Positions 1 to 11,500 of a stretch of DNA of 64,000 bases are shown in pieces. The translations under genes and the position numbers were made by a program. Below the pieces are notes generated by a model. That model was not told the origin of the DNA. It ran no database searches and saw only the letters and a program-made list of their open reading frames with translations. Origin of the DNA: Tetmemena sp. SeJ-2015. Taxonomy: Eukaryota > Ciliophora > Spirotrichea > Sporadotrichida > Oxytrichidae. The stretch's first letter is position 1. The number at the start of each line of letters is the position of its first letter. The stretch covers positions 58,501 to 122,500 of the forward strand of contig JAJKFJ010021287.1 in assembly GCA_027382625.1 (NCBI GenBank), read 5' to 3'.

Positions 1-160
1 GAGGTATTTGTTTGATTTAGCGTGCTTAGTCAATTCACTGATTAATTTAGGGTCTACCATAATTAAAAATTCGAAGCAGTTCCCCTCCAAATTCGAAGCA
101 TACCCCACAAACTTCTATAATGCTTGGTAGAGGTGGTCATTAATCTTGACTAAACTAATT
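1..160 (-). CDS. Edge fragment of unrecognised protein
   Basis: Read on the minus strand, an open frame runs off the left edge. It contains NDHLYQALQKFVGYASNL and then a stretch ending LISELTKHAKSNKYL, with TAG read as Gln. The frame is closed upstream by a TGA near position 186 and has no Met, so it probably begins at an intron or IES boundary near 150-165. The composition is like ordinary protein and unlike the AT-rich flank. I do not recognise the family. Only about 50 residues are visible. Confidence 0.5.
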
Positions 161-411
161 TTGAATAAAGAAAATTTAAAAATTCAAAATGCTCTGTTAT
201 TTAAATTAACTTAAAACTTAAATTTAAAAAAAGCAAGATTGTTATCCAATGTATTAGATCGAGCAAAATAAAATTATCAGACTATCGTATACAACTTTAA
301 ATTAAAATATAGAGAGCATTGAGCTCAATTTTTCAAAAGATTTAAATTAATTTCATTTTCAGTTTTAAAAGAAACACACTTAAAGTATATTCAAATACTC
401 AAAAGGTTAAA

Positions 412-3127
412 ATGAGTGAGAAGTCAAGAGAATCCTTAAAACTATCATTAATCAAGAATGATTATCTCGATCAAGATTCATCTGAAAGTTAAGGTGAGAA
501 TCTCTCCTGCCATACGCTTTAGTAATACATTTTACTCTTTGAATATTTCTCAAATCTTGAATTGAAGTTATAGATCGCAATAATAATTAATCTCTATTTA
601 TTAATTTATCAATGGAAAAGTGTAAAATGGGGTCAACACAAATATCAATCAACATAGCATTACAAATCTGACGCCATAATCTAACGAATCTTAATCTCAT
701 CTTGATCAAGGTTATGATAAAGATTAAGTAAAAGCAAATAGATTGACCGGTTAAGCATTATCTTCAATCATCCATACAGCTCTCAACTTCATCAGCTGTA
801 TAATTGGAGGTGGTATAATATCTCTCCCATTTGCTTATAAAAGCGCCGGATTTGAGTATTGTTTAATACTGCATTTGTCTGCTATGTCCTTAATGCTGAC
901 ATCAGTTTGGCATCTCTTAAGAGTGAAAGACATGCTCGGCTATGAGTAAGTACTTACATTTCTAACAACTATGTAGGTCTTTCTCTGAAATAGCGTATGT
1001 TTGCCTTGGCAGAAAATCAGTTTTCCTCATCAACTTTCTCATTACGTTTTGCCTAATTGGAATCATTTAAAAATTAATTTCTCTGTTCATGAGTAATATT
1101 ATACGTTCAGCCCCGTTTTTTCAAAAACTTTTCAGTCTCCTTCTGTAAGGCCTGGACGAACAAGGACGAAGCACTTGCCATCTGTGTTAAAACTTGATAC
1201 TGTAAGCGCTCCTTGTCGTCCGAGTATTGCTAGAAAAATGTCAAAAAAAGGTAATTTTACTTTATTAAATCCCACAATTTTAGGGTAATTCATGGATTGC
1301 AACATGCCAATAATGGATGGATTTGAAGCCACTTCTAAAGTTCAGTAAAAAGACTAAAAAAAGTGGCTACTTACTGGAAAAGCTGGCTTCCTAGCTAGTA
1401 GTCAAAAATCGGGGCTGAACGTATAATATCCTTTAGTTTTAAAGCCTTTTAGTAATGTTTTCGAACATCAGCATATCAATATTTGGTTCCCTGGTAGATT
1501 CTGAGCTAAACCCTACTCTCTATCGCGTTTTGAATTCTAAACTACCCTACATCATGAGCTTAGCTATAATCATACTTCCAAGCATAGTCAAAAGGCAAAT
1601 CATAGAATTAAAGCTTAATGGATACTTACTATTCACTGGAGTCATACTACTCATTTTCACTTTCTTGTATAAATCTTTATCTCTGGAGGCTTATCATTAT
1701 AAACTTTTATTACTTATTTTTAAAAGGTTTGAGGCTTAGGAAAGACCGCCCTATGCTTGAAAAAAGCTGGGAAATGGTATTGGATGGATTCAATATCATA
1801 ATTGCTTCATATGGATTTATCATGAACTTCTTCCCCGTTTACAAGTAAGACCCCAAAATGTTTAGGTAATACTTATTATTAGAGGTTTAAAATTCAAGAA
1901 GAATGCATATGCTTTTGCGTCAGCTGCCTTGGCACTCATCTTTTGTTTTACAGTTTACTTCTCATTTTAAGTACTGACTTACAAAGGGCTATGGAGAAGC
2001 AGTGCAGCAGAGCATATTTGATAACATTAAGTAGGAAAACGATGCATTAATTTATATAATATATTTTTTAAAAAAATTATATCTTCATTAAGCTACATCC
2101 TTCGCTTTATCTTCATGCTGATCTTTATTTGCAACATCCCTTTCGCTTTCTTCCCAGGCAAGGAAAGCATGCTTACTCTTATCATGGAAGTCAAAGAAAG
2201 AAGAGTCTTTCCAGGAAACTTGAGCAATATTTGAGAGTGCACTCTAATAAACGTAACCATTACCTCATGGAATCATTAATTAAAAAGATAGTGCAGGAAA
2301 CGCTGTTAACACATCGCATAAGATTTAGAATGTGACATCTTAAATAATTTAATTTCATATACTAACAATGTATATTTGCTATCTGAGAACTCTTAAGTTT
2401 AAGCTGTAAACTAAGCCACTTAAGTGAAACAATCTAAAGATAGTATGTTTACTATTTCAGACTCCGAGAGAGCTCTACCTTCAAGACCTTAGGATAAGCC
2501 AAAAGAGTAAAGACAACAGGAAGATGAGGAAATTCCAGCAGCAATATATTACTCAGTTGTATTTGGCATCCTATTCATTCAGTGTACTATTGCTGCAACA
2601 GTCTCGGATCTCACTCTTATCTTTGGAGTCATTTCTGCGTTTGCAGAGGCAACTATCAGCTTTATATTTTATTAAAATCAATTAGAAAATAAAAATAGTA
2701 ACTCATGATTAGATAATTCTTTTATGGTTGAGTTCTCAAATAAATTTTAATTTTTAATTTTAAAGAGCTAGAGTTTAAAATCTAGTTTCAATGGTTATTC
2801 TTTATTTTAAGAATTTGCTTGACCTAATCAAATAAAAATGATATTATACTTCTCCTTCTCACAACTAATTTCTATTATCTAGATTTAAATTTAATATAAT
2901 TGACATTTTTCGTTTTAAGTAATTTATAATTTTCAGCTACACTCTGCCAGGTTTGTTTTTCATTATTGCGGCAAGAAAGTGCAATCATTTTATCACGATT
3001 CCTTTAATAAGTTATAATTTTGATTCCTGCATATCAATATTTTTTGGCTGGGTCATTTGCTTCATTTGGAGTCTTTTACTTCCTAATTTCGAATTACTTC
3101 AACTTGCAAAAGCTAATGCGTAGTTGA
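412..3127 (+). CDS. Amino-acid transporter, AVT/SLC38-like, germline copy
   Basis: Multi-pass membrane carrier of the amino acid/auxin permease family. The first helix carries the family signature FISCIIGGGIISLPFAYKSA (about 790-850), followed by helices at 870-910, 1010-1090, 1540-1690, 1930-1990, 2090-2160 and 2545-2670. The last helices (YTLPGLFFIIAARK, then AGSFASFGVFYFLISNYF) end in a TGA at 3125. The gene starts at the ATG at 412. A 31-bp intron (946-976) and a 17-bp GTAATA..TTAG gap near 1867 interrupt it, and IES-like AT-rich gaps lie near 490-610, 2040-2090, 2270-2450 and 2700-2940. A 330-bp inverted-repeat element is inserted at 1095. One frame change near 1690-1735 was not resolved. 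Orientation is tail-to-tail with the bZIP gene. Confidence 0.85.
946..976 (+). other. 31-bp intron in transporter gene
   Basis: The sequence starts GTAAGTACTT and ends ATGTAG. Splicing joins GGC TAT GA to G TCT TTC, giving GYESFSEIAYVCLG in one frame. It shows the typical intron size in this genome. Confidence 0.85.
1095..1429. mobile_element. 330-bp TIR element (MITE-like IES) inside the transporter gene
   Basis: It has perfect 20-bp terminal inverted repeats: ATATTATACGTTCAGCCCCG at 1096-1115 and its reverse complement at 1410-1429. AATAT is present at both ends (1095-1099, 1425-1429) and would act as target duplication or pointer. Excision leaving one AATAT joins FMSNI to LQFQSLLVMFSNI across a membrane helix and removes a TGA in the right TIR. 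The insert is 330 bp, a multiple of 3, so frame alone does not prove it. An inner imperfect hairpin (about 1153-1172 against 1205-1222) is also present. Positions 1292-1345 encode a response-regulator motif (see findings). A diverged relative lies at 51620-51936. Confidence 0.85.
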
Positions 3128-4003
3128 ACTGGGAACGATAATATCATAATAATTAAAAACAAACGTCTATCTTCTCTAATCTAAACGTATTACATATGAT
3201 TACTTCCAAAGAATTTTGATTTCATTAAAGTAATTAACCTTAAATTCTTAAGAGTATTTGATACATAACTATTGGCAAGACTTTATCTATAAAATTGGTC
3301 AATAATTACACAAATAAAATGATACCTTGAGAATTCATTATTGGAAAATTGTTATGTTCATTTTTCTAGTTTCCCATCTTCATTTATTAAGATAAAAGAA
3401 AGCACAATTAAATATTCCTTATCCAATAAATATAGCAATACTTATAAGCCATTATATTCAAAAACATAAAATAAAATTTGCAAAATTTGCAAAAGAGCAT
3501 AAATTTTTCTTTTAATATTCTGATTTTAAATTAAATTGTTCTCCACGGTTTTAACATGATTTTCTAATCTAAAATTTTGTAATTTAAATTCAAGCTATAT
3601 TTTATCATGAGCTTAATATCAAAGTTTTGAAGATTAAATATTGCTCAAGTGGGAGAATTAAATACGATATATAAACTAGGCATAATTTTAATATTTTTTA
3701 CTTTAAATAAAGAAAATAAAAGCTATTTAATTATTATTCAATTAAATTATTATAATTAAAGATTTTAAATTTAATTTTAGTATTAAAAACCTTCAATATT
3801 ATAAGTTCAAATTAAATTTAGTGATGAGAAGTCTCTCGCCTTATGGAAGAGGCAAGAGATCTCTGCAAAAAATATTTAGAGAGATGGTCAAACTATGTAT
3901 TAAATACCCTTTAATTAGATTATATAAATGGATAAATAAGGCTTGTGTGCATGGGGATAATAAAAAAGAGAAAATTTAATTTTGAGGGATATAAACCAAT
4001 ATA
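3128..4003. other. Intergenic AT-rich spacer
   Basis: This is the spacer between the transporter stop and the 3' side of the bZIP gene. It is very AT-rich and no convincing protein was seen on either strand. A short imperfect hairpin is visible around 3830-3866 (GTCTCTCGCC against GGCAAGAGAT). Confidence 0.5.
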
Positions 4004-4020
4004 TGACGTCAGTGATGTCA
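4004..4020. promoter_or_regulatory. Tandem CRE-like bZIP sites
   Basis: A perfect TGACGTCA palindrome (4004-4011) is followed one base later by TGATGTCA (4013-4020). TGACGTCA is the known consensus of CREB/ATF-type bZIP proteins, and a bZIP gene lies just next to it. Function here is inferred only; the sites are on the 3' side of that gene. Confidence 0.35.
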
Positions 4021-4269
4021 CACCAGCATCATTTAAATAAATGATTTGAATCATTGCTGTTGATTGTTATTTCTTTGGAATCCCGTGAAGCCGAGACCGG
4101 TATTCTTCAGGCCAACGAACCCCTGTTACGTGTTATTTTAAGTTGATTAATTGGATCCTCCTAGTCTTAGTTAAGGAGTAAACTACAAATATATATTTAA
4201 CTGTGCCAATTGTGGTTGCTGTTATAAGTTCTGATTATTTGCATAAATTTAAAGAATGCTGCATATTAT

Positions 4270-5887
4270 AATATTAAGATGCAAGCGATAACTTTTGATT
4301 AGAATTCATAGCTTGAGCGTTTCCAAGCGCTGCCTTTAGGTTTGCTGCAGTAAGCTGCTATGAGCTGATTGATAGAGGCTTTGCAAAGCCGCCTTGACTT
4401 GTGTTTTATTGTTATAGTGTTTAGAGTCTATTTTGAGAAGCTGTGGGTAGAGCTACATAGTTGCCAATAGATACTGGAGGAGGACTATTTGTTTATGGTT
4501 AGACGTTATTTGAGCTGAAAAGTGCCAAGGGATTCTTCCATGACAGGCTGAACTGATTTGCTATCAGAGTTGGGAGCATGAAGAGAAAATAAATGTTAAA
4601 AGAGGTCATTGAAAGGGGTGAGTACTGAAGTTAATTTAATAAAGTGACAGGGTTTACATATGGGCAGAAAGATTCACTTCCCACAGGCTTTTTAGTGGGA
4701 TCTTGCATCTTATTTTCAACTGCCTGAGGTTATTATTAATTTTTGCCAGAATCTACCCCAGCTGAAGTCAGTCCGGATACAAACTGCTAAAAGAGAGAGG
4801 TATTGGTATCTTATTGCTGAGCGCCTTATTTAGTGTTCGCCGCAGGCAATGCTTAATATTCTATAGATGAGGTGTTCTCCTCTTCTGTAACATTTGGATT
4901 AAGTTACTTTGCTGAAAGCCCTTGATTTTGGTTAGTCGTGTTCTCAGAGGGATTCTTGGTCTGTGCTGACGAAAGAGATTACCTGTTCTGAGGACCACTA
5001 CTGCTTCTCTCTTACATTGAGGAGCTAACAGGCTTATTTAAGACTGGAGCTCTTCCTCTGCCACGAGGCTTTGAAATTAAAAATAAACGCCCTGGTTTAT
5101 CACTGATTAAGTGGTTGAAGCAGATGCTGAAGTTGGAACTGATGAGGCATTCATATTTTATATTCCTTATTTCACTTCCTCTGAGGCTATGCCCTTATTT
5201 TGCTCCTTGATGATAGCCTTGAGCTTTGCATTTTCCTCTCTGAGAAGATCTATCTCATCTCTCAAGTAGTGCAACTCTTCCTTTCTTCTTCTTCTGCTCT
5301 TTCTCGCACTCTTTCTATTTTTCAATAGCCTAAAAACACGTTTAGTAAGATCCTGGCTTATTTAATAAAGATTTTGATAATTTGAGATATGTAAATAACT
5401 CTATAATTAGGGAGAGAGATTTCTCAATTTTTATCTAATCTTACCTGTAATCCTTTTTGGGGAGGACTTTCCTAAGAGCGTAAAGCTCTTCGTTTGTTAT
5501 AGTCTCAATATCAATGACCATTCCATTTATGTAGACTTTGCTTTTGTCGCCACCTGAGTCACTCATTTCAGACATGTCGAGTTGGACTGATGACATTAAA
5601 AACATTAAGAACATGCCTGAGTGTTCAGGCCCGAGGAGTTTCACTGAGGGAGTGCTGATCCCATTCAAAATTTGCTAAGCCAAAGTCTGATGGCCTCCTA
5701 AGGTGCTCGAAGCGGCAGACCTCTCTGACACGGCAGAGACAACGGGCTTTGCTTTTCTCTTTTTGAGGATGGAGCCAGAGCTGCTGGAAGCATTCTGCAC
5801 TGAGGTACTATTTATTGCTGTGGAATTGCTTTTCATACTAGTCTGATCAATAATATTCCACTCTATCTTAAAAATAAATGCATTCAT
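4270..5887 (-). CDS. bZIP transcription factor
   Basis: The gene starts at the ATG at 5887. A Ser-rich N-terminus leads to the basic region KDYRLLKNRKSARKSRRRRK, with the conserved Asn and Arg spacing of bZIP factors, and then a leucine zipper that includes LRDEIDLLREENAKLKAI. The basic region is split by a GT..AG intron at 5330-5444, and splicing joins KDYR to LLKNRKSAR exactly in frame. The C-terminal part is Ser/Gln/Asn-rich (for example NKPVSSSMQERSSSG) with frame changes near 4980-5130 that suggest IESs or introns. The 3' end is uncertain: no TGA occurs in the last frame until about 3606, and protein-like composition fades near 4270. It should bind DNA as a dimer in the nucleus; targets are unknown. 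Confidence 0.85.
5330..5444 (-). other. 115-bp intron splitting the bZIP basic region
   Basis: On the minus strand it begins GTAAGATTAG and ends GTTTTTAG. Splicing yields AAG GAT TAC AG|G CTA TTG AAA, rebuilding the conserved basic region. It is long for this genome, so it may also contain an IES. Confidence 0.8.
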
Positions 5888-6313
5888 ACAGTATTAATGT
5901 GTAGCAATAAATTATTAAAGTGTCACAGAATGATATTGAGGAGATTTAATTAAAAGTCTAAATTAATTAGAAATAAGTGGGAATTTGTTATAAAGCAGCA
6001 AAATTCTCAGATTTTTGCCTCTAATTTAGGGTAAATTTAAAGTAATTAATTAAAATAAAAGTCCTTGAAAATTTTCCTTTGCAGCGCTTTAGAATAACAA
6101 TAACATTAGCTAATTCGATGAGGCAAATTATCAATCTCTAATAGATTTTTGCTTCATTCATTTTGAACTTTGAATTCTACCATATAAGTTATATTTATTT
6201 AATTTTCTTAATTAATATGCTTTAACAAAGGAAATAATATTTATTGAAAAAGAGAGACATTTAAACTGTCTATAATCTGACCCATTTTATTTTAAGTTAT
6301 AAAGAATTATATT

Positions 6314-6535
6314 ATGCAATTAATGATGAGGAGTAATATAAGCACAGGCATATCCAACCTGTTTAGAAAAGAGTCACATTTAAAAATGATTTGCGAATAT
6401 TTGTACAATCTTCCTCATAAGCATCCTCCTACTGACGTATACTCCCAATATAAACAAATATTAGAGTTTACCAAAAGATTCCAAATTCAAAATACAAAAG
6501 ATAAATAGAGCACTAAATTATCAGACTTACTAATT
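6314..6535 (+). CDS. Short open frame, unrecognised
   Basis: It starts at the ATG at 6314 and runs 73 codons with TAG as Gln, ending in TGA at 6533. It contains MRSNISTGISNLFRKE and HKHPPTDVYSQYKQILE. It lies about 90 bp before the next gene. It could be a small gene, an upstream exon of that gene, or chance; no family is recognised. Confidence 0.25.
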
Positions 6536-6620
6536 TGACAGTTTGATCAATCAAAGCAATATAATGATTCACTATAAAAACTGAATGTAATAAAATCACT
6601 TATAATAATTATTAAATAAT

Positions 6621-8273
6621 ATGCTTAATCCTTTTTCAAGAGGTTTCCAAGCTTCTCAGTAAGCTCAAAACTAACAACAAAAGCAAAACCAAGATAAAGA
6701 ATCCTCCGCTCAAGATCCAAACATGATGCTAGCCATGGCTATGGTTAAATCTATTTCAGTAAGCCAAAATTTAAAATCTCTTTCCTTAAAATCTCGAATT
6801 TGTTCGAACATAAGAAGCAGTGACAAATCGTTTACAATCTTTCTCCATTGATTTTACATTCCCTATCATTTACGATAATTGAGCCGCTTAACTTATATTC
6901 ATTAAAGACGTTCATGGATGATGGAACTTAGAAAAGAGAGGATTAAAAGGAAAAAGAGCAAAAGCAAAAGAAAGATGCAGAAGCTGAATCAAAAACTTCT
7001 CTTTTTATTTACTCAAAATATTTACTAAGGATGATGGCAGCAAGGCCAAGAGTATCTCAAATCCTTTTGCAAAGCAAGGTGAATCTATTGAGATCAACCC
7101 CATCGAAGACCTCGCTTAATTCATCAGCTTAAAAAAGCTCTTATCTAGATAGCAACTGCAAGTGCTTGACCAACTAGTTTTCAAAATTCAAGAGGATTTC
7201 AAGATCTTTATAAAAGCAGGTAATCAATCCCGCTTTATTTTAACTCCATTTTCTAGATCATTCCCTTGAAGAGATCAAGAGTCAGTCTACAAAGATACAG
7301 CAAACCCTCTCCATCTCACTGAATGCTTTGCTTAATGCAAACTCATTCTCAGCTTCCAAGAATTTCCTAGGTACTTTTATCTACCCTAATATTCTTCTTT
7401 ATCGCTTTAACTTGATCAATAGATTAATCTGCCCATGGAAAGCTAGCTAAGAGCACTTTTGATCTGGCTAATTCTGTTCTGCTAGTCCTCAGCGAAAGCC
7501 AAAGCTCCTAAGAGCATGCTTCCATCTAGAATCAATCTTCATCAGAATTGCTGCAACAGCAAGTTGAGTCACTATCGGTTTCTTCCAACTCTTTAGTAGG
7601 ACTTGAACCTAATGCCTACCTTTTCAATATGTCTCTCCCTCCAATTTTGGCACTACTTGAGAATTTTTCAAGCCAAGAGAGCCTTGACAAGGCCTATTTG
7701 AGCTATCTACAGTCTCCTTAGTTGCAGCAAGCTACATCCACACTTTAGAGCTATAATTTCTTCTTGAAGAACTTCGTAAAGTAGATTTATGAACAGTAGA
7801 ATTCAGCTGCTCAGGATAAGGTTCAGTCAGCTTTCACAGGCTTCGGCTAGTTCATAAATAAGGACGTGGTGGAGCTACCTACAAATAAAGCACAAAATAT
7901 CTTGTCCCAAGCATAGCAGTGTTCTCAATAGCAAGTTCAAAATGCAGAGGGACAGCTTTTTGAGAATGACTTGCTTTTGCAAGCTCTTGATTTCGAACCT
8001 GCTGATCAAAAGATCTTGGAAGACTAGATTAACCAACAATTTCAGACTAAACTACTCTAAAAGTCTAAAGATGGCTCACCATCAGTTGAAGAAGATAAGC
8101 AAAACTAAGGTGATGAAGAGAATTAGGAGCCTAAGCTCATCGAAAAAGTGGCAAAGATTATTCAAGATCTCAAGATTAATCAGACTTAATATTCAAACAA
8201 ATTTGTAATTAAAAGAATAAAAAACAATTAATTGCTTTATTTAAGATATTTTATCTCATTTTTCCCAAATTGA
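6621..8273 (+). CDS. Unrecognised soluble protein, Gln/Ser-rich
   Basis: The ATG at 6621 starts MLNPFSRGFQASQQAQNQQ. Frames change near 6760-7020, where an IES or intron is likely; a charged KEKEQKQKKDAEAES stretch occurs there. Two introns are clear: 7220-7256 joins KA to DHSLEEIKS, and 7371-7422 joins NFL to DQSAHGK. After that a single frame runs from about 7423 to the TGA at 8271. It is rich in Leu, Gln and Ser, probably helical, and has an acidic Gln-rich C-terminus. No signal peptide or membrane helix is visible, and I recognise no domain. Confidence 0.65.
7220..7256 (+). other. 37-bp intron
   Basis: It starts GTAATCAATC and ends TTTTCTAG. Removal joins AAA GCA G to AT CAT TCC and keeps the frame (KADHSLEEI). 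Confidence 0.8.
7371..7422 (+). other. 52-bp intron
   Basis: It starts GTACTTTTAT and ends TGATCAATAG. Removal joins AAT TTC CTA G to AT TAA TCT (NFLDQSAHGK). Confidence 0.8.
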
Positions 8274-8514
8274 TGACTATAATCATCCCATATTTATGTC
8301 AAATTTTTATATAAACAGTAATTAGACAGACAAAAATATAGAGTTTATTAATTATTCTCTTAAATAATTATTCTTTTATCATTTTATTTCCTTAATTCCT
8401 ATTTTATACTTAACTTTGATTGATCGATTTTAAAGTAGCTACATTATTTTTGAGTAAATTTGAGAGTTTGTGATCTTAGTCTTTCTTTTAAGCTTAATTT
8501 AATGATTAATTTGT

Positions 8515-11500
8515 AGGTGTTAAGAATACTGTATCGAAGCATCAGAGAGCACAAGACAACCTACGAAGCAAGCCTCAAGCGAACTCTCAATATTCTTATT
8601 ACTCAGCACATCAATAAACTTCCATTGCAAATGTTTAAGCAGACCGTCTCAGAGTTTATAAATGAGTTCCTAAATAGAGATGTAAGCATATTTAAATTTC
8701 TAAATGCTTTCTTAGTTGGACAGAAGCGTCGATGATAATCTCAGATGGGCCATTCTTAGAAAAATCGTGCTTAGAATCTTAGAAACTTGTGATACCGCTT
8801 ACCTCACTGAAATCATGATAAGCTTCACTCCTGAACTTCAAAGAGTAAATCGCAATTTCGCTTAAAATATTCATAGATATTACAAACTGATTTCGAACCC
8901 TCTCTTAGACAAGACCCTCTTGAGTTTTACTTATTGGTTAAAGAGAAGAATATTTTATTCATTTTATAAGACTAGGATATTTTTACTGTTTGAAGTCATG
9001 TTCAGAAGGATAAAGGCAGAGACGATACGAATGCAAGTTCATAAGAAACTTTATGGGGAACAATCATAAGGAAATGAACTCACTAAAGCTCTTATCTAGT
9101 GCTGCTCGAAAGCTAAGCGCTCTCACATTGAAGGCTTTATATTTGCAGTAGAAGAGAATATAGTCACTGAGTTTAAGGATCATAATTCTCCCATTCAAGC
9201 CCAGAGATAGTATATATGCGCTTCTTATTCTTGCTTGACAGCTGTGATTATGTCCACACAGACCAAAGAGAATTTGTTCTCACTTTCTTAATTTTTATTG
9301 TCTTCTCTCAGTTCTTATTCGTTGTGAACCGAGATAAGGGAGAGGAAAGTTTATGGCAGCTCATGATTGATTTGGAAAGACAGCATAACTTTGAAGTGGA
9401 GACTAACTTCAGCTACATCCAATTGAAGAACATAGAACGTAAGATAGAACAAAGTTTTAAGGAAGAGATTGGAGATATTTCAGAACTTAGAGCTCAAAAT
9501 CTCATCAACTAATAAAGGTGAATCGTTGGATTTGAAGTAGATATGCAAATGTGCAATAAATTCATGAGAAATAAGGTGCGGTTACTGCTATGATTGCTCA
9601 GTGTATTGACTCTTGACTGAGTGTTTTTTCAACATTCTACTGCAACTGATGGAGTTCTCTCTCTATGTTTAGCACAGATTCTCACTCACTTTTTTGAAGG
9701 TATCCGAGATAACATGACTGCTCTACACTGATATGCTCGAGAACTTTCTACTAGCCATTTCGTATACTTGCCTCTCACAGAGGTTACTAGTTCGCTGCGA
9801 ATTCTTAGTTTTAGTTCATCTTTTCAATCATTATTCTCAGTTAGTTCCACTGCTGTCTTCCATTCTTAATTGTTATAATTGAAATGAATAAAGAAAACTT
9901 AATTACTCTTATTTATTTACTCTTAAAATTAATTAAGAATTCTTAAAAATTAATCTCTTTTAAGGCAAACATTCTTAATGTAGTTCTTAAATGATATCTC
10001 TATTAAAGAAAAGGCTTATTAGGGATCTTAAAAATTTAATCAGATTCTTAATTATTGTTTGCTAATTCTTAATTAATTTTAAGAGTAAATAAATAAGAGT
10101 AATTAAGTTTTCTTTATTCATTTCAATTATAACAATTAAGAATGGAAGACAGCAGTGGAACTAACTGAGAATAATGATTGAAAAGATGAACTAAAACTAA
10201 GAATTCGCAGCGAACTAGTAACCTCTGTGAGAGGCAAGTATACGAAATGGCTAGTAGAAAGTTCTCGAGCATATCAGTGTAGAGCAGTCATGTTATCTCG
10301 GATACCTTCAAAAAAGTGAGTGAGAATCTGTGCTAAACATAGAGAGAGAACTCCATCAGTTGCAGTAGAATGTTGAAAAAACACTCAGTCAAGAGTCAAT
10401 ACACTGAGCAATCATAGCAGTAACCGCACCTTATTTCTCATGAATTTATTGCACATTTGCATATCTACTTCAAATCCAACGATTCACCTTTATGTGACTA
10501 CTTCATTCATGTCTGCTGTAAGATAGCTATAAATCTAATTAAAGCCTATTTTAGAATGAGAAATTCAACTCTGCTATGATCTTTGAGACACAGCCAGAAA
10601 AGTTCAACATAAAGAGTGAAGAAGAAAAGCTACAAAGACTCCTCAATAAGAAGAGAGAAGCTACTGAGCTATCCACAAACTTCTCTTCTTCATTCTCTCA
10701 AAGCGAGTTTTCAAATAATCCTAATGAGCAGGGCTTATCTTAAAATGCTAATGGAGAGGGAAATGAGCAAGCTGCAGATCAAGAATAAGATTTTATTTTA
10801 AGAATCAGTAGCTCAATAATTTGAACTTGATAACGTCAACAAGCACGAATGCATGAAAAATATTAAGAGATGCATCGATAAAATGAAAGATCTTTTTGGC
10901 AAGCAATGGGAAAATGATAAAAATGAGATGCCTCTTTTCATGCAGTGCCTAAATCAGGAGATAAGGAGATAAGATGCTCATCTGAATGTCAAGATATTTG
11001 TACTCAAGCTCCTTGTTAACAAGTACTATAATTTTAACTCTTATATTTCTATAGTGCTGTACTTTTTTCAAGTTATGCTACTCATTGGTTCGAGCCGATT
11101 GCTTCTTACGTTTGCGATAAAAATAATGGAGGAAAGGGCTTCCACTATTTCTTGAGAGATCTGTGTACTCTGCTGATTTCCTGGAACTTTGTGCCTGAAG
11201 ATACACCTAAGAATAGAACTCTGTGTACTAATTTGGTAAACACCCTAATTAAATATGCAGCAGATAAGACCAAGATGATCTTCAACACAAATATTTGTAA
11301 GAACTTAAGCTTTCTTGACATCAATCATTAGAAATTATTGCTGGCTTGCTTCATAGATGGAAGAAATTAGTGGCAGTTGGTAAGGAAACTCTGAGCATGA
11401 TGATTGGCATGGATGATAAAAAGGAGGGAAGCAATCTTTGGAAAATGACGGGTATTCAAATTCTGGCTCTTGTGGTTTCATTTGATATCCCATTGCTCGA

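Noticed and set aside
1132..1332. 66-codon minus-strand frame within the TIR element
   Set aside because: It is the complement of the receiver-like plus-strand segment and shows no family resemblance of its own.
1686..1738. GAGGCTTA repeat pair as IES pointers in the transporter
   Set aside because: The repeat spacing is 45 bp, in phase, and its removal does not cure the frame change there.
3606..4270. Continuation of the bZIP frame without TGA
   Set aside because: With only TGA as stop, AT-rich DNA stays open by chance; composition there is not protein-like.
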